Origin: Obscuribacter phosphatis_A
GTDB taxonomy: Bacteria; Cyanobacteriota; Vampirovibrionia; Obscuribacterales; Obscuribacteraceae
Assembly (NCBI GenBank): GCA_017303615.1
Contig: JAFLCK010000001.1
Coordinates: 62,001-126,000 of the forward strand
Direction of reading: 5' to 3'
Length of the DNA: 64,000 bases
This document shows positions 43,110 to 52,437 of this stretch, one piece after another. The position numbers and the translations under genes are program-made. The notes under the pieces are model-generated. The model saw nothing but the letters and a program-made list of their open reading frames with translations, was not told where the DNA came from and did no database searches. Position 1 is the first letter of the stretch; every line of letters begins with the position of its first letter.

Positions 43110-44688
43110 CGGAGGTCTCCTTGCTGGCTTGCGAGACTTTCTTGCCGTCGAATCTATGACCGAAAAGTCCGCGTTCTTTGGGGATTAGGTGCAGCATGGT
43201 GCGGGTCGCCGAAATGGCAGTGAACATCGAGACGAGCACCCCGATGGCCAGGGTGACGGCGAAGCCCTTCACGATTGAGGTGCCGAAAACCATGAGCACG
43301 CCGCAGGCGATAAGGCTGTTGACGTTCGAGTCGAAGATTGACGACATGGCTCTGCCAAAGCCGTTCTCGATAGCCACATAAAGATTGCGACCGCGATTCA
43401 GTTCTTCTTTTGTTCTTTCGAAGATTAGAATGTTCGCGTCCACAGCCATACCAATAGAGAGAATGAAACCGGCTATACCAGCCAAGGTTAGTGTTACCGG
43501 TACGGTTTTGAAAATGGCCAGTGTTGCCACTGTATAAAGAATCAAAGCCAGGTCGGCGATTAAGCCGGGCAAGCCGTAAACTGCCACCATAAAGACCATT
43601 ACAGCCGCTATGCCGACTGCCCCGGCAAGCAAGCTCTTTTGTATAGAGTCTTGTCCCAGGGTGGCGCCTACCGATCTTTCTTCCAAAATTTCAACCGGCA
43701 CAGGCAGGGCACCGGCGTTTAGCTTTAGGGCCAGATCGGCTGCTTGCGCTTGGGTGAAAGAACCGGTTATCTGACCGCGTCCGCCGGTGATTGGTTCATT
43801 GACGCGCACACCGGGATAACGTTCGATTGGAATTGGTCGTCCGTCAGGACCGCGGTCAACCGGCTGGCCATCAAGAAAGATACCGATATAGCGACCGACC
43901 AAGCGCTTGGTCAATTCGCCGAATTTCTTGGCGCCTTCTGGTTTGAATTCAAAATCAATTTGATAGGTGCCGGCTGTTGGGGTCGATTGAGCATGCTTGA
44001 AGTCGGCGCCGGTGAGACCGACATCTTTCCAGGCGATGCCGCCTTCTGAGGTGAAGACCATTTCTTTGAATTCGAGCAAAGCTGTTGTACCGATGCGGTC
44101 TTTGGCTTGCTGGGGATCTTTGATACCAGGCAATTCGACAATTAGTCTATCTTTGCCGGCTCTTTGCACCAAAGTTTCAGAGACGCCTAGAGAGTTGATA
44201 CGGTTGTTGATGACAGTCTCGACGCCTTGCATGACATGGTTGTCTATCACAGGCACATTGGGTGGAGCCGGGATGGCTCGCAAAAGTAGCTGGCTGCCGC
44301 CGCGTAGGTCTAGACCGAGCTTTAGGTTGGTAAAGACCGTATAGCCTTTGACATGACCCAAAACCTGAATATTGTTGCCGATTGAGGCGTTTTCATATTC
44401 GGTCTTGACGGCGAATTCTTTCTGATAGTCGTTCATCTTTGACCAGTCAGGCAATTTCTCAACCCGCTTCATGATTTCCATGCGCAGCGGTTCGCCGCTC
44501 AGAGACGAGAGGTATTCCCAATCTTTAACAGTTTTATTGGGAACCACCTGAATCAATGTGGTCAGAGACCAGATCAGAACTGCAATAACCGTTATCGGTT
44601 TCCAGTCGCTGAATAGGGCCTTTATGTTTGGTCCGGATCCCCCGACCTTGCCGGGAGACTTGCTGCCAGCCTGTCCAAGTATGCTCAT
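43099..44688 (-). CDS. secD: protein translocase subunit SecD
   Basis: 529 residues. Blocks: LKLGLDLRGGSQLLLRA, the P1 head region with VETVINNRINSLGVSE and VELPGIKDPQQAKD, and the membrane part GAVGIAAVMVFMVAVYG, AGFILSIGMAVDANILIFER (proton-path Asp) and SNVNSLIACGVLMVFGT. An N-terminal anchor (ITVIAVLIWSLTTLIQV) is present. It heads the secD-secF-small MshEN-like gene set. No yajC lies in front of it. Confidence 0.97.
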   Translation of the reverse strand: MSILGQAGSKSPGKVGGSGPNIKALFSDWKPITVIAVLIWSLTTLIQVVPNKTVKDWEYLSSLSGEPLRMEIMKRVEKLPDWSKMNDYQKEFAVKTEYENASIGNNIQVLGHVKGYTVFTNLKLGLDLRGGSQLLLRAIPAPPNVPVIDNHVMQGVETVINNRINSLGVSETLVQRAGKDRLIVELPGIKDPQQAKDRIGTTALLEFKEMVFTSEGGIAWKDVGLTGADFKHAQSTPTAGTYQIDFEFKPEGAKKFGELTKRLVGRYIGIFLDGQPVDRGPDGRPIPIERYPGVRVNEPITGGRGQITGSFTQAQAADLALKLNAGALPVPVEILEERSVGATLGQDSIQKSLLAGAVGIAAVMVFMVAVYGLPGLIADLALILYTVATLAIFKTVPVTLTLAGIAGFILSIGMAVDANILIFERTKEELNRGRNLYVAIENGFGRAMSSIFDSNVNSLIACGVLMVFGTSIVKGFAVTLAIGVLVSMFTAISATRTMLHLIPKERGLFGHRFDGKKVSQASKETSDAR

Positions 44689-44765
44689 TATTGAAAGTAC
44701 AGCCTTATTTAGGAAACTCTAGTAGATAGAGTTCCCCATTATAATAAGTACGCCGAAATCAGGGA

Positions 44766-45473
44766 TTATACCGAGGTAACAACCTGATTGCCTCCCTTTT
44801 GGAAGGCTGCCTCCAGCGCCTGAATGGTTCGGTGAATCAGTTCGTCGTGTTCGCGGGCGTGGGACGGGAACGCCGCCACTCCCACCGAAGTGCTAACTTT
44901 GAGATTGTGCCAGTTATGGGTGATGTCATGATTGGCCACCCGGCTTCTAATTCTCTCGGCCACAATTGCCGCACCCTGGGCATTGGTTTCAGGCAAGATG
45001 ATGGCGAACTCGCCGGCTGAATAGCGGGCGGCAATGTCAACATCGCGCACAGCAGACTTGATGACGCTACCGACCAATTTCAGCACCGAATCAGCTGTGA
45101 TGGCGCCAAAGCTGCGTTGCATTTCGTCGAAGTTGTCAACTCCGGCAATGATTAGTGAAACCGGGCGTTTGTAGCGCTTGGCCCGTTTCAACTCGTCTTT
45201 TATTTCTTTCAAAAAAGTACGACTGTTGTAAAGATCGGTCAGTGAATCAATTAAGGCCAGGCGCTCAATATCTTCACCGCCCGAATTGGAAAGGGCTGCC
45301 GCCGTAGTGGTCAAAAGAGAGCGCTCTTCCAGCTCCTTTACTCTTTCGATGACCTGATTATCCATATAAGTACGGGTGCCTGCTCCGCCCTTTACCTTTT
45401 GCGGGTTTTCCAGCACCCGGCAAAACATACAGGTTCTACCGCTGCAAATATGGTCAGTACGTCCTGCCATCAC
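44766..45473 (-). CDS. degenerate GGDEF-domain protein with N-terminal Cys cluster
   Basis: 235 residues. A short N-terminus contains HICSGRTCMFC, three Cys and a His that could bind a metal. A GGDEF fold follows: LIDSLTDLYNSRTFLKEIKD, IIAGVDNFDEMQRSFG, then ARYSAGEFAIILPE where GG(D/E)EF belongs. The loop SAGEF has lost both first glycines and the catalytic acidic residue, so cyclase activity is unlikely. It is a paralogue of the gene at 32304-33044. Confidence 0.85.
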   Translation of the reverse strand: MMAGRTDHICSGRTCMFCRVLENPQKVKGGAGTRTYMDNQVIERVKELEERSLLTTTAAALSNSGGEDIERLALIDSLTDLYNSRTFLKEIKDELKRAKRYKRPVSLIIAGVDNFDEMQRSFGAITADSVLKLVGSVIKSAVRDVDIAARYSAGEFAIILPETNAQGAAIVAERIRSRVANHDITHNWHNLKVSTSVGVAAFPSHAREHDELIHRTIQALEAAFQKGGNQVVTSV

Positions 45474-45550
45474 TTAGCCCCTTGTCTAGACTTTTATCAA
45501 AAAGCCGTCCTGTCGATTTCCTTCTATATACCAGGTTTGGCTGTCTTTAT

Positions 45551-46894
45551 CTACGAATTATTTGCCCAAATCTGCCCGCCGTCTACAAAGACAGCTGCAG
45601 TTTCGGTGCTATGGGCAAAGAAGGCGGCATAAGCCTCATCCAGGCATCTTACCTTGTTTGCTTGCGCCGGTTTAAAGATGGCTAGATCGGCTTTGTGTCC
45701 TATTTGAATGGCGCCCAAGTCGCTCCTGCCCGCCGCTTTGGCAGCTTTCTCGGTGATAAAGCGATGCAGACTGCGGCTGTCAATGCTTTCTTTCAGCCAG
45801 GCGGCCTCCAGCCTCGGGCTTAAGTCGGGGCTGGAAGCCAGACTATCTGTGCCCAGACCGGCCGGTAGTTGCAAGAAACGCTTGAGGTCGGGGCTGCCAT
45901 TACCTAAAGTGGCATTGCTGCGAGGGCAAAGGGCGGCTCGGGCGCCGCTTTCGGCAAAGTGTTCAAAGTCTCGTTGGCTAAACTTGAGACAATGAGCGGC
46001 AATAAGCCTGGCGTTCAAGACTTGATGCTCTTGCAAATGCTCTACCGGTGTACGTCCCTTCCCTCTAAAGCTCAAGCTCTCCAGCAGATCTTCCCTGCTG
46101 CCCGGCGGACTGACCCACCTTATATAGTCGTCGATTTCTTGATCCCCAGCGTGCAGCCAGAGGCACTCTTGACTGCTCTCGGCGAGATGGGCGAGTACAG
46201 GCAAAGAGTTTTTCTCGGCAAAGGTATCGGCCTTTTGCCAGAGCGAGGGGGCGACTGTGTAAGGTGCGTGCGGCGCCACAGTCAGTGTCACTCTATCTTG
46301 CTCGGCAAGCAGCGGGTCTTGTTTGAGGGCTTCCCATCTTTGTCGCCAGCGCTCAAAGTTGATAGCGGCGCGGCTTTCATCTAAGCCAAAAAGTTCAAGC
46401 CCAACCAGACCCTTCAGACCTGCTTTAGCAAGTGCTCGGGCGGCTTCGCCGGTATAAGAGCTGTCGACGCAGAAGGTCACGCCTGCGGCAAGAAGCTTTT
46501 CGGCACCGCTTGCGGCTGACTGTCTGAAGTCTTCCTCCGACCATTGTCTAGACTTTGAAACTAGCTTATAGAGCCATCTGAAGAGGTTATCTTGAGAAGT
46601 TTGCTTTCCCTCGTCTTTTTCATATTGCTCGTAAAGATCGGCAGCAGCAGTGTAGTCAAGGTGGGTGTGCAGGTTGATCAGACCAGGGCTCAAGATGGCG
46701 CCTGGAAAGTTTATAAAGCGATAGGCAGAAGCTTGCTCCCCGGCCAGGAACTTGTCTCTTGACTCTTTACCTGTCAGGATCTTTTTTATCAGACCCTCTT
46801 CGATTACTAGGGCCGCCTCTGCCGCACCGCTGCCCAAGCCGTCAATTAGCCAGTCGGCTGCCAGGAGAAGGGGCGGATTTGTACTATAATTCAC
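45551..46894 (-). CDS. amidohydrolase, MtaD/aminofutalosine-deaminase-like
   Basis: 447 residues. Metal-dependent hydrolase of the chlorohydrolase-type subfamily: metal site LINLHTHLDY, then VAPHAPYT, LAHLAESSQE, LIAAHCLKF, CPRSNATLGNGSP and LGTDSLAS. The metal-binding set (HxH, two His, Asp) is complete. Such enzymes deaminate adenosine-type compounds, including S-adenosylhomocysteine, methylthioadenosine and 6-amino-6-deoxyfutalosine in menaquinone biosynthesis. The substrate cannot be fixed here, and no mqn gene is next to it. Confidence 0.85.
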   Translation of the reverse strand: MNYSTNPPLLLAADWLIDGLGSGAAEAALVIEEGLIKKILTGKESRDKFLAGEQASAYRFINFPGAILSPGLINLHTHLDYTAAADLYEQYEKDEGKQTSQDNLFRWLYKLVSKSRQWSEEDFRQSAASGAEKLLAAGVTFCVDSSYTGEAARALAKAGLKGLVGLELFGLDESRAAINFERWRQRWEALKQDPLLAEQDRVTLTVAPHAPYTVAPSLWQKADTFAEKNSLPVLAHLAESSQECLWLHAGDQEIDDYIRWVSPPGSREDLLESLSFRGKGRTPVEHLQEHQVLNARLIAAHCLKFSQRDFEHFAESGARAALCPRSNATLGNGSPDLKRFLQLPAGLGTDSLASSPDLSPRLEAAWLKESIDSRSLHRFITEKAAKAAGRSDLGAIQIGHKADLAIFKPAQANKVRCLDEAYAAFFAHSTETAAVFVDGGQIWANNS

Positions 46895-46921
46895 TTCTTA
46901 TCAACCATTTCAAGCCAGATC

Positions 46922-47467
46922 ATGAAAATAAGTATCGACGAATTAGGGCAATTAGGTGAAAGACGTTTTACTATCGATTTTTCAGAAACCTTGCCCGTAG
47001 ATGATGCCGTGAAGCCTGTAGTTGGGACACTTACGGTCTCTCGCACCGGTGCTGGGGTGAAAATCGCCGGCAATGTTAAGACCCTTCTAAAGCTTACTTG
47101 TGAAACTTGTTGGCGTCAGTACTTCCAAGCCCTGAGCGTGGACGTGGACGAGCTTTTGGTGCCTTATCGCGACTTGGTGGAAGAGTTTGAAATGGGGGCG
47201 CCTCGCGAAAAAGAATTACTTAAGAATGATTTCTATGAAGAGATTGGCCGGGATGGCATTATTGACATCAGCGACGTTGTGTATCAAGCTGTAACGTTAG
47301 CTTCACCTGTCTTTTGTCGGTGCGGTAGTGATTGTTCCGGTCCTCCAAAACCGGGAAATCCTGATTCCGCGGCTGTTTCAGAAGACGGGGCGGCAGGTTC
47401 TAAAGATGAACGTCCAATCGACCCACGTTGGAAGAACCTAAAGACTCTGTTTCCTAAGCAGGACTGA
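46922..47467 (+). CDS. yceD: YceD/DUF177 family protein
   Basis: 181 residues. The DUF177 hallmark is the Cys motif in LKLTCETCWRQYF, and a second Cys group FCRCGSDCSG sits near residue 125, as in many homologues. YceD proteins lie just upstream of rpmF and are linked to 23S rRNA and ribosome metabolism. The order yceD-rpmF-plsX-fabD is the classic one, with fabH missing. Confidence 0.93.
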   Translation: MKISIDELGQLGERRFTIDFSETLPVDDAVKPVVGTLTVSRTGAGVKIAGNVKTLLKLTCETCWRQYFQALSVDVDELLVPYRDLVEEFEMGAPREKELLKNDFYEEIGRDGIIDISDVVYQAVTLASPVFCRCGSDCSGPPKPGNPDSAAVSEDGAAGSKDERPIDPRWKNLKTLFPKQD

Positions 47468-47521
47468 GCCATTTTTCGTAGATAATATTTGGTCCGGATA
47501 TGTTGGAGGATCCATACAGCC

Positions 47522-47710
47522 ATGGCTGTTCCTAAGAAGAAGACTTCTCACCAAAAGCAGCACCAGCGCAGAGCGCACTGGAAAGCCGCTGAAATGAACA
47601 TCGATACTTGCTCGAACTGCGGCGCCCCTTGTCGTCGCCACACCGTCTGCGGCAACTGCGGTTACTATCGTGGTAAACCAGCTCGCCGCGCTGACGCTCA
47701 GGCTTCCTGA
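47522..47710 (+). CDS. rpmF: 50S ribosomal protein bL32
   Basis: 62 residues from the ATG at 47522, preceded by GGAGG at 12 nt. Starts MAVPKKKTSHQKQHQRRAHW. The zinc-binding Cys quartet is intact (CSNCG...CGNCG). A structural protein of the large subunit, in the normal position between yceD and plsX. Confidence 0.97.
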   Translation: MAVPKKKTSHQKQHQRRAHWKAAEMNIDTCSNCGAPCRRHTVCGNCGYYRGKPARRADAQAS

Positions 47711-47822
47711 TAGTTTGTAATTAATCGGCGGCGTCTCTCGTCTTAGGTCGAGAAAAGCCGTCTGATCGGGTGCATACAGTTTGACAAACGGCTTGAGCCT
47801 TAACTGGAGCCTGGAGCAATAG

Positions 47823-48839
47823 ATGATACGAGTGTCCATAGACGCTATGGGTGGCGACTATGCGCCCCGCGAGGTGGTGCATGGTGCTGTGCTGGCCGCA
47901 CGTGAGTACGGCGTTTCGGTGCAGTTGGTCGGTCGCCCTCAGGACATCGAAAATGAGCTCAAACGCCATGAGATTCAGGGGCTGAACGTCTCAATCGTTC
48001 CTGCTTCTGAAGTTGTGGCTATGGATGAAAAGCCCAGCAAAGCCGTTTTGCGCAAGAAAGATTCATCTATAGTGAAAGCAATGGCCCAGGTTGCCCAGGG
48101 TGACGCTGACTGCGTCGTTGCCTGCGGTTCGACCGGGGCTGCCGCCGTTGCCGCGACTTTTATTATTGGGCGCTTGCCCAATGTCATGCGCTGCGCCATT
48201 GCCGCTCAGATGCCCACCATTCACACCAAGCACTGCATCGTCGTCGATGCCGGTGCCAATGTCGACTGCGATGCTGAGATGCTTGTGCAGTTTGGTTTGA
48301 TGGGTTCGATTCTTTATTCCGGTCTCAATAATGTCAAGCGACCGCGTGTTGGTGTGCTCAATATTGGTGCCGAAGAAACTAAGGGCAATGATCTGGTGCA
48401 GCAGACTTACGCCCTTTTAAAAGCCAGAGATGATCTTAATTTCATAGGTTTTGTCGAAGGTCGCGACTATCCCATGGGCAAAGTGGACGTGGTCGTCACC
48501 GATGGTTTTACCGGTAATGTCTCGCTCAAAACAGCAGAGGGCATTGCCAAGATGGTCAACCACATGCTCAAGCAAGAATTGATGAGTTCTATGCGCGGTA
48601 AGCTGGGCGGCGTTATTGCCAAGCCGGCATTTAAGGCGCTCAAGTCACGAGTCGATCCTGATATCTTTGGTGGTGCCCCACTGGTTGGGCTCAAAGGTGT
48701 ATGCGTGATTGCCCACGGCGGTTCGCGTCACACAGCGGTTAAGAACGCTATTCGCGTCGCCTGCGACATGGTGCGGGCCGATGTGGTTGGCACAATCGAA
48801 AAAAGTTTTCGCTCCACTAAAGCTGAAGTGAGATCATAG
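47823..48839 (+). CDS. plsX: phosphate acyltransferase PlsX
   Basis: 338 residues. It makes acyl-phosphate from acyl-ACP for phospholipid synthesis. Signature: RVSIDAMGGDYAPREVV, VACGSTGAAAV, VLNIGAEETKGND, VVVTDGFTGNV and LVGLKGVCVIAHGGS. Followed after 12 nt by fabD. The usual fabH between them is absent. Confidence 0.97.
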   Translation: MIRVSIDAMGGDYAPREVVHGAVLAAREYGVSVQLVGRPQDIENELKRHEIQGLNVSIVPASEVVAMDEKPSKAVLRKKDSSIVKAMAQVAQGDADCVVACGSTGAAAVAATFIIGRLPNVMRCAIAAQMPTIHTKHCIVVDAGANVDCDAEMLVQFGLMGSILYSGLNNVKRPRVGVLNIGAEETKGNDLVQQTYALLKARDDLNFIGFVEGRDYPMGKVDVVVTDGFTGNVSLKTAEGIAKMVNHMLKQELMSSMRGKLGGVIAKPAFKALKSRVDPDIFGGAPLVGLKGVCVIAHGGSRHTAVKNAIRVACDMVRADVVGTIEKSFRSTKAEVRS

Positions 48840-48851
48840 GAGAATTGAATA

Positions 48852-49835
48852 ATGGCTAAGCTGGCTTGCGTGTTCCCTGGGCAGGGTTCTCAGTCTGTGG
48901 GCATGGGTCTCGACCTTGAGCAGGGCAATAGCACCGCCCGTGATACCTTTGCCAAGATTGACGCTGCGGCCGGCCGTTCACTCAGTCAGCTTTGCTTCCA
49001 AGGTCCGGAAGATGCCTTGAAACGCACTATCAATACCCAACCTACTATATTGGCTGTTTCTCTTGCTGCCTGGGCCGCCTACCAAAAGGCCGGCGGACCG
49101 AAACCAGACTTTGTAGCAGGACATTCGCTTGGTGAATTTTCCGCTTTGTGTGCCGCCGGTGTGCTCAGCTTGGAAGATACAGTTAAACTGGTAGAGAAGC
49201 GTGCTTCTCTAATGGAATCTTGCCCGAAGGGGGCGATGACTGCCGTGCTCGGTATGAGCGCCGAGGCATTGGAAGCAGTTTGCCAGGAAGTTTCGCAAGC
49301 TTTGCTAGCCGAAGGCAAGCCTGTAGGCGGTACCGAGCATGTGGTTCTGGTGGCTAATTTCAATACCCGTGAACAATTGGTTATTTCTGGTAATCCCGAT
49401 GCTGTCACCAGGGCTGGTGCCTTGGTGAAGGAACGCGGCGGTAAGGCGATTCCTCTGCCGGTCGGTGGTGCCTTTCACTCACCCCTGATGTCGGCTGCTG
49501 CTCATGAATTTGCCCAAACCTTGAAAGACTGTCAGTTTGCCCCCGCTGCTTTTACGGTGGTGCAAAACTTTGATGCCCAGGGTACAAAAGAGCCCGAGGT
49601 CATGAAAGAGAAGCTCGGTCGGCAAATGGAAAGCGCCGTTCGTTGGACTGCTACGGTTGAGTATATGGCCGCAAACGGCGTCGATACCATTGTCGAAATT
49701 GGACCTGGTAAAGTGCTTGCCGGTCTGGTCAAGAAAATAGATCGCCAGATCAAAGTGTTCAACATCTTTGATCAAGCCAGTCTCGCCGAAACAGTAGCGG
49801 CTTTGTCTCTTAGTGAAAAACCAGCTCTTGCTTAG
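48852..49835 (+). CDS. fabD: malonyl-CoA:ACP transacylase
   Basis: 327 residues. It loads malonyl groups onto acyl carrier protein for fatty acid synthesis. Signature: CVFPGQGSQSVGMG, catalytic Ser in VAGHSLGEFSAL, and the His in PVGGAFHSPLM. It starts 12 nt after plsX and is preceded by AGGAGAA. Its last 26 nt overlap the convergent reductase gene. Confidence 0.97.
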   Translation: MAKLACVFPGQGSQSVGMGLDLEQGNSTARDTFAKIDAAAGRSLSQLCFQGPEDALKRTINTQPTILAVSLAAWAAYQKAGGPKPDFVAGHSLGEFSALCAAGVLSLEDTVKLVEKRASLMESCPKGAMTAVLGMSAEALEAVCQEVSQALLAEGKPVGGTEHVVLVANFNTREQLVISGNPDAVTRAGALVKERGGKAIPLPVGGAFHSPLMSAAAHEFAQTLKDCQFAPAAFTVVQNFDAQGTKEPEVMKEKLGRQMESAVRWTATVEYMAANGVDTIVEIGPGKVLAGLVKKIDRQIKVFNIFDQASLAETVAALSLSEKPALA

Positions 49836-51009
49836 AAATGCGGTGCATACTTATGCCGCGTTTAGCTAATTCCTGAAAGAAGCGATCTGCTGGTACGGCT
49901 ACTTCTGGTGCCAGTACACCGCGGCTATGTATGGTCTCGTCGCATAACATCTGTGCCACTATAGATGGCGGCACGCCGGTATCTAAAGCGCCGCAGGAAA
50001 CATGCCAGCGCTTATCGTTGTATACCGTCGTTTCCATGCGGCACATGGTCCTCCTTCCTTCGATAACTCCCACTACATCTACTCTTACTACTTCGCAGTC
50101 ATCTGGTTCTACTTGGGGAACGGGAAATTGATTAATTAGGGTGGCTAGAATTTTGCGCGGAGAGAAAGCACCATCGGCGGTGTGAATTTTTTCTTTGGCT
50201 CCCAACCCGAGCGACATCAAGAACTTGATTTTTTCGTGAAACTCAATCGGTAGTCCCAGTCTGAAAGTTACCCTTTCTACGCCCTTTGCCTTATAAGTCA
50301 TAGGCAGGGTCAAGACTTCGGAATGCAAGGTATAGATGGCATGTTGTTCACCCACCGGTGCTGGAAAATCTACGGCGATTTCGCCTGAGAGGGGTGGCAT
50401 CTCTTTATAGTCGCCATCGAAAACCATGGGCGGCATAGTGTATTCATCGATGAGGGTCTCGATGGAATAAGGCGGCAGGAAGGGATGATCGAGGGCGGTA
50501 TTATCTATCGAGCCGACAAAGATATCGATAGACTCCAGGCTTTCCATGTTTTCTTGGGCTTTGGCGGCCATGATATTGGTCATGCCCGGGGCGGCACCCA
50601 TGCCGATTACAGCCGTCAGTCCGCTTTCCTTGAAGCGGGCGTCGAGCCTTAACTGTTCTTTGCTGACATGAAAGAGTCCGCCCAGATCTGTATAGTGGCA
50701 GCCGGCTTCCAGTGCTGCTTCCATGACATTGACATTGTGATAATAGGGGGTGGAGTTAATTACACAGCTGGCATTCTTGAGGATCTTCACCAGCAACGGC
50801 TTATTGGTGATGTCGGCAAATTCGCCTCGTATGCGTTCTCCCACCACTAGTCCGTTCTGTTCGGCCAGGCTCTGGGCTAGGTTGTCAGCCTTTTCGCGGT
50901 CATAGTCGGCCACTATCACTTCGATTTCCGGGTTGTCCAACAGGTCTCTGACGATAACCTGTCCCATGGCGCCAGCGCCGCCTATTACTACAACCTTTTT
51001 CATTGCCAA
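49810..51009 (-). CDS. saccharopine dehydrogenase-like NADP-dependent reductase
   Basis: 399 residues. N-terminal Rossmann fold: KVVVIGGAGAMGQVIVRDLL, VIVADYDREKA, and NASCVINSTPYYHNVNVMEA. A mixed alpha/beta catalytic domain with CHYTDLGG and IGMGAAPGMTNIMA follows. The family covers lysine and spermidine metabolism and related reductases. No lysine-pathway gene is next door, so the substrate is unknown. It overlaps the 3' end of fabD by 26 nt, convergent. Confidence 0.88.
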   Translation of the reverse strand: MAMKKVVVIGGAGAMGQVIVRDLLDNPEIEVIVADYDREKADNLAQSLAEQNGLVVGERIRGEFADITNKPLLVKILKNASCVINSTPYYHNVNVMEAALEAGCHYTDLGGLFHVSKEQLRLDARFKESGLTAVIGMGAAPGMTNIMAAKAQENMESLESIDIFVGSIDNTALDHPFLPPYSIETLIDEYTMPPMVFDGDYKEMPPLSGEIAVDFPAPVGEQHAIYTLHSEVLTLPMTYKAKGVERVTFRLGLPIEFHEKIKFLMSLGLGAKEKIHTADGAFSPRKILATLINQFPVPQVEPDDCEVVRVDVVGVIEGRRTMCRMETTVYNDKRWHVSCGALDTGVPPSIVAQMLCDETIHSRGVLAPEVAVPADRFFQELAKRGISMHRISKQELVFH

Positions 51010-51059
51010 TACCTGCCTGTTTCTTTCTCCAGGCAGTTTAGTTTAGCAGCTCTAAATTT

Positions 51060-51605
51060 TTAGTAGCCCTTATAGCTTGAGCCCGAATAGTTATTGTTGT
51101 TGACCGGCACTGTGGTGGACTGATATGTGCGCTGGCCGGTGGCTGAGCCATAGGTGGTGTAATTGGTGGGGCGGTTGAGCACCGGCTGTCTGACCAGATA
51201 AGGGTTTTGCTGCCCGCGCATCTGCTGCTGCTGTTGCTGTTGAGGTCGGGTGATATTCCAATTGGGATTGAGGTCGGAACGCATATAATCGCCGGCCATG
51301 CCCACGGTGGAACCCATGCGGGCGCTCTGCAAGCCCATGGCGTTGGCGGTGGTGCCCGGTGTGATGCCGCAGGCACCGCCTTGCTGACCGGTGACTTGGG
51401 GCGGCATGGGCAAAACAGCCGCCTGAGCAGACCGGCTGAGAGTGCCACCGGTGATGTAAGTGCCGGGTTGACCGGCGAGCCCGTTGTGTCCGGCTTGTAC
51501 CCTGGTGTCTCCGATGCGGTAGTTATAGTTTTGAGCGGAAGCCGGGTCTGAACTCCAGGCCAATGCTACTAAAGCTAGCAAAACGATGTTTCTGAAAGTT
51601 TTCAT
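51060..51605 (-). CDS. secreted Gln/Asn-rich protein
   Basis: 181 residues. Signal peptide (NIVLLALVALAWSSDPASAQ), then an Asn/Tyr/Gly-rich mature part with one run of seven Gln near residue 120 and repeats of NY and TY. A single Cys is present. No fold is recognised. It resembles low-complexity envelope or surface proteins. It is on the same strand as, and upstream of, no clear partner. Confidence 0.65.
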   Translation of the reverse strand: MKTFRNIVLLALVALAWSSDPASAQNYNYRIGDTRVQAGHNGLAGQPGTYITGGTLSRSAQAAVLPMPPQVTGQQGGACGITPGTTANAMGLQSARMGSTVGMAGDYMRSDLNPNWNITRPQQQQQQQMRGQQNPYLVRQPVLNRPTNYTTYGSATGQRTYQSTTVPVNNNNYSGSSYKGY

Positions 51606-51723
51606 GGTAAGAAAATGCTCGGGGCTTGGGGCTTAGGCGAAAAATAGTAAGGGCACCAAAATATTAACCGAGGATAACCTTGCCTGCGAAAAGAGGCAAG
51701 TAGCTAGCCAACATTTTTGCCAA

Positions 51724-52425
51724 TTAGTCGCTAAAGCGAAAGCGAATCAAGGCAAGAATGGCCCAGATGCCGTCTTTCCAAGTGATTTTCTTGCCTTCAT
51801 CATAGTCTCTGCCATAGTAAGAGATTGGCAGTTCATAAAGTTTCACCCCTTGCTTGAGCACTTTTGCTGTTATTTCAGGCTCAAAGTCGAAACGGTCGCA
51901 CTTTATTTTCACTTTCTTGAAAATATCTCTCTTGAAGACTTTGTAGCAGGTCTCCATATCGGTAAGCGTGGCGTTGTAGAGAATGTTGGTGACCAACGAA
52001 AGAAACTTATTGCCGAAAAGATGCATTATCTTGAAGGCTCGGGTGGGCTTGCCGCCACAAAGACGCGAACCATAGACGACATCAGCTCTTCCTTCCACAA
52101 GGGGGCGCAGCAGTTCGGGGTATTCTTTCGGGTCGTATTCCAAGTCGGCGTCTTGAATCATAATCAGGTCGCCCTCGGCATAACCCTGGGCTGTGCGTAA
52201 AGCCGCTCCCTTGCCTTGATTCTTTTCGTGATAGTAAATTTTGGCGTTGTATTTGGCGGTGTCCAGCTCGCCCAAGATGGCGCGGGTATTATCAGTAGAG
52301 CCGTCGTCGACAATAATCAGCTCTTTCTGTAGACCAAGACTGTCGGCATTGTGAACCATGTCGAGCAGGGTAATCAGGGTCGCTTCTTCGTTAAAGACTG
52401 GAATTAAAATTGATAGGGTTTTCAC
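51724..52425 (-). CDS. family 2 glycosyltransferase (DPM1/undecaprenyl-sugar type)
   Basis: 233 residues. GT-A fold: LSILIPVFNEEATL, IIVDDGSTDNT, IMIQDADLEYDPKEYP (the DxD-like site), and the later block DMETCYKVFKRDIF typical of dolichyl-/undecaprenyl-phosphate mannosyl- or glucosyl-transferases. No membrane helix is visible. It follows gatD by 12 nt and is likely part of the same envelope operon. Confidence 0.9.
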   Translation of the reverse strand: MKTLSILIPVFNEEATLITLLDMVHNADSLGLQKELIIVDDGSTDNTRAILGELDTAKYNAKIYYHEKNQGKGAALRTAQGYAEGDLIMIQDADLEYDPKEYPELLRPLVEGRADVVYGSRLCGGKPTRAFKIMHLFGNKFLSLVTNILYNATLTDMETCYKVFKRDIFKKVKIKCDRFDFEPEITAKVLKQGVKLYELPISYYGRDYDEGKKITWKDGIWAILALIRFRFSD

Positions 52426-52437
52426 TATGTTTCTCAG

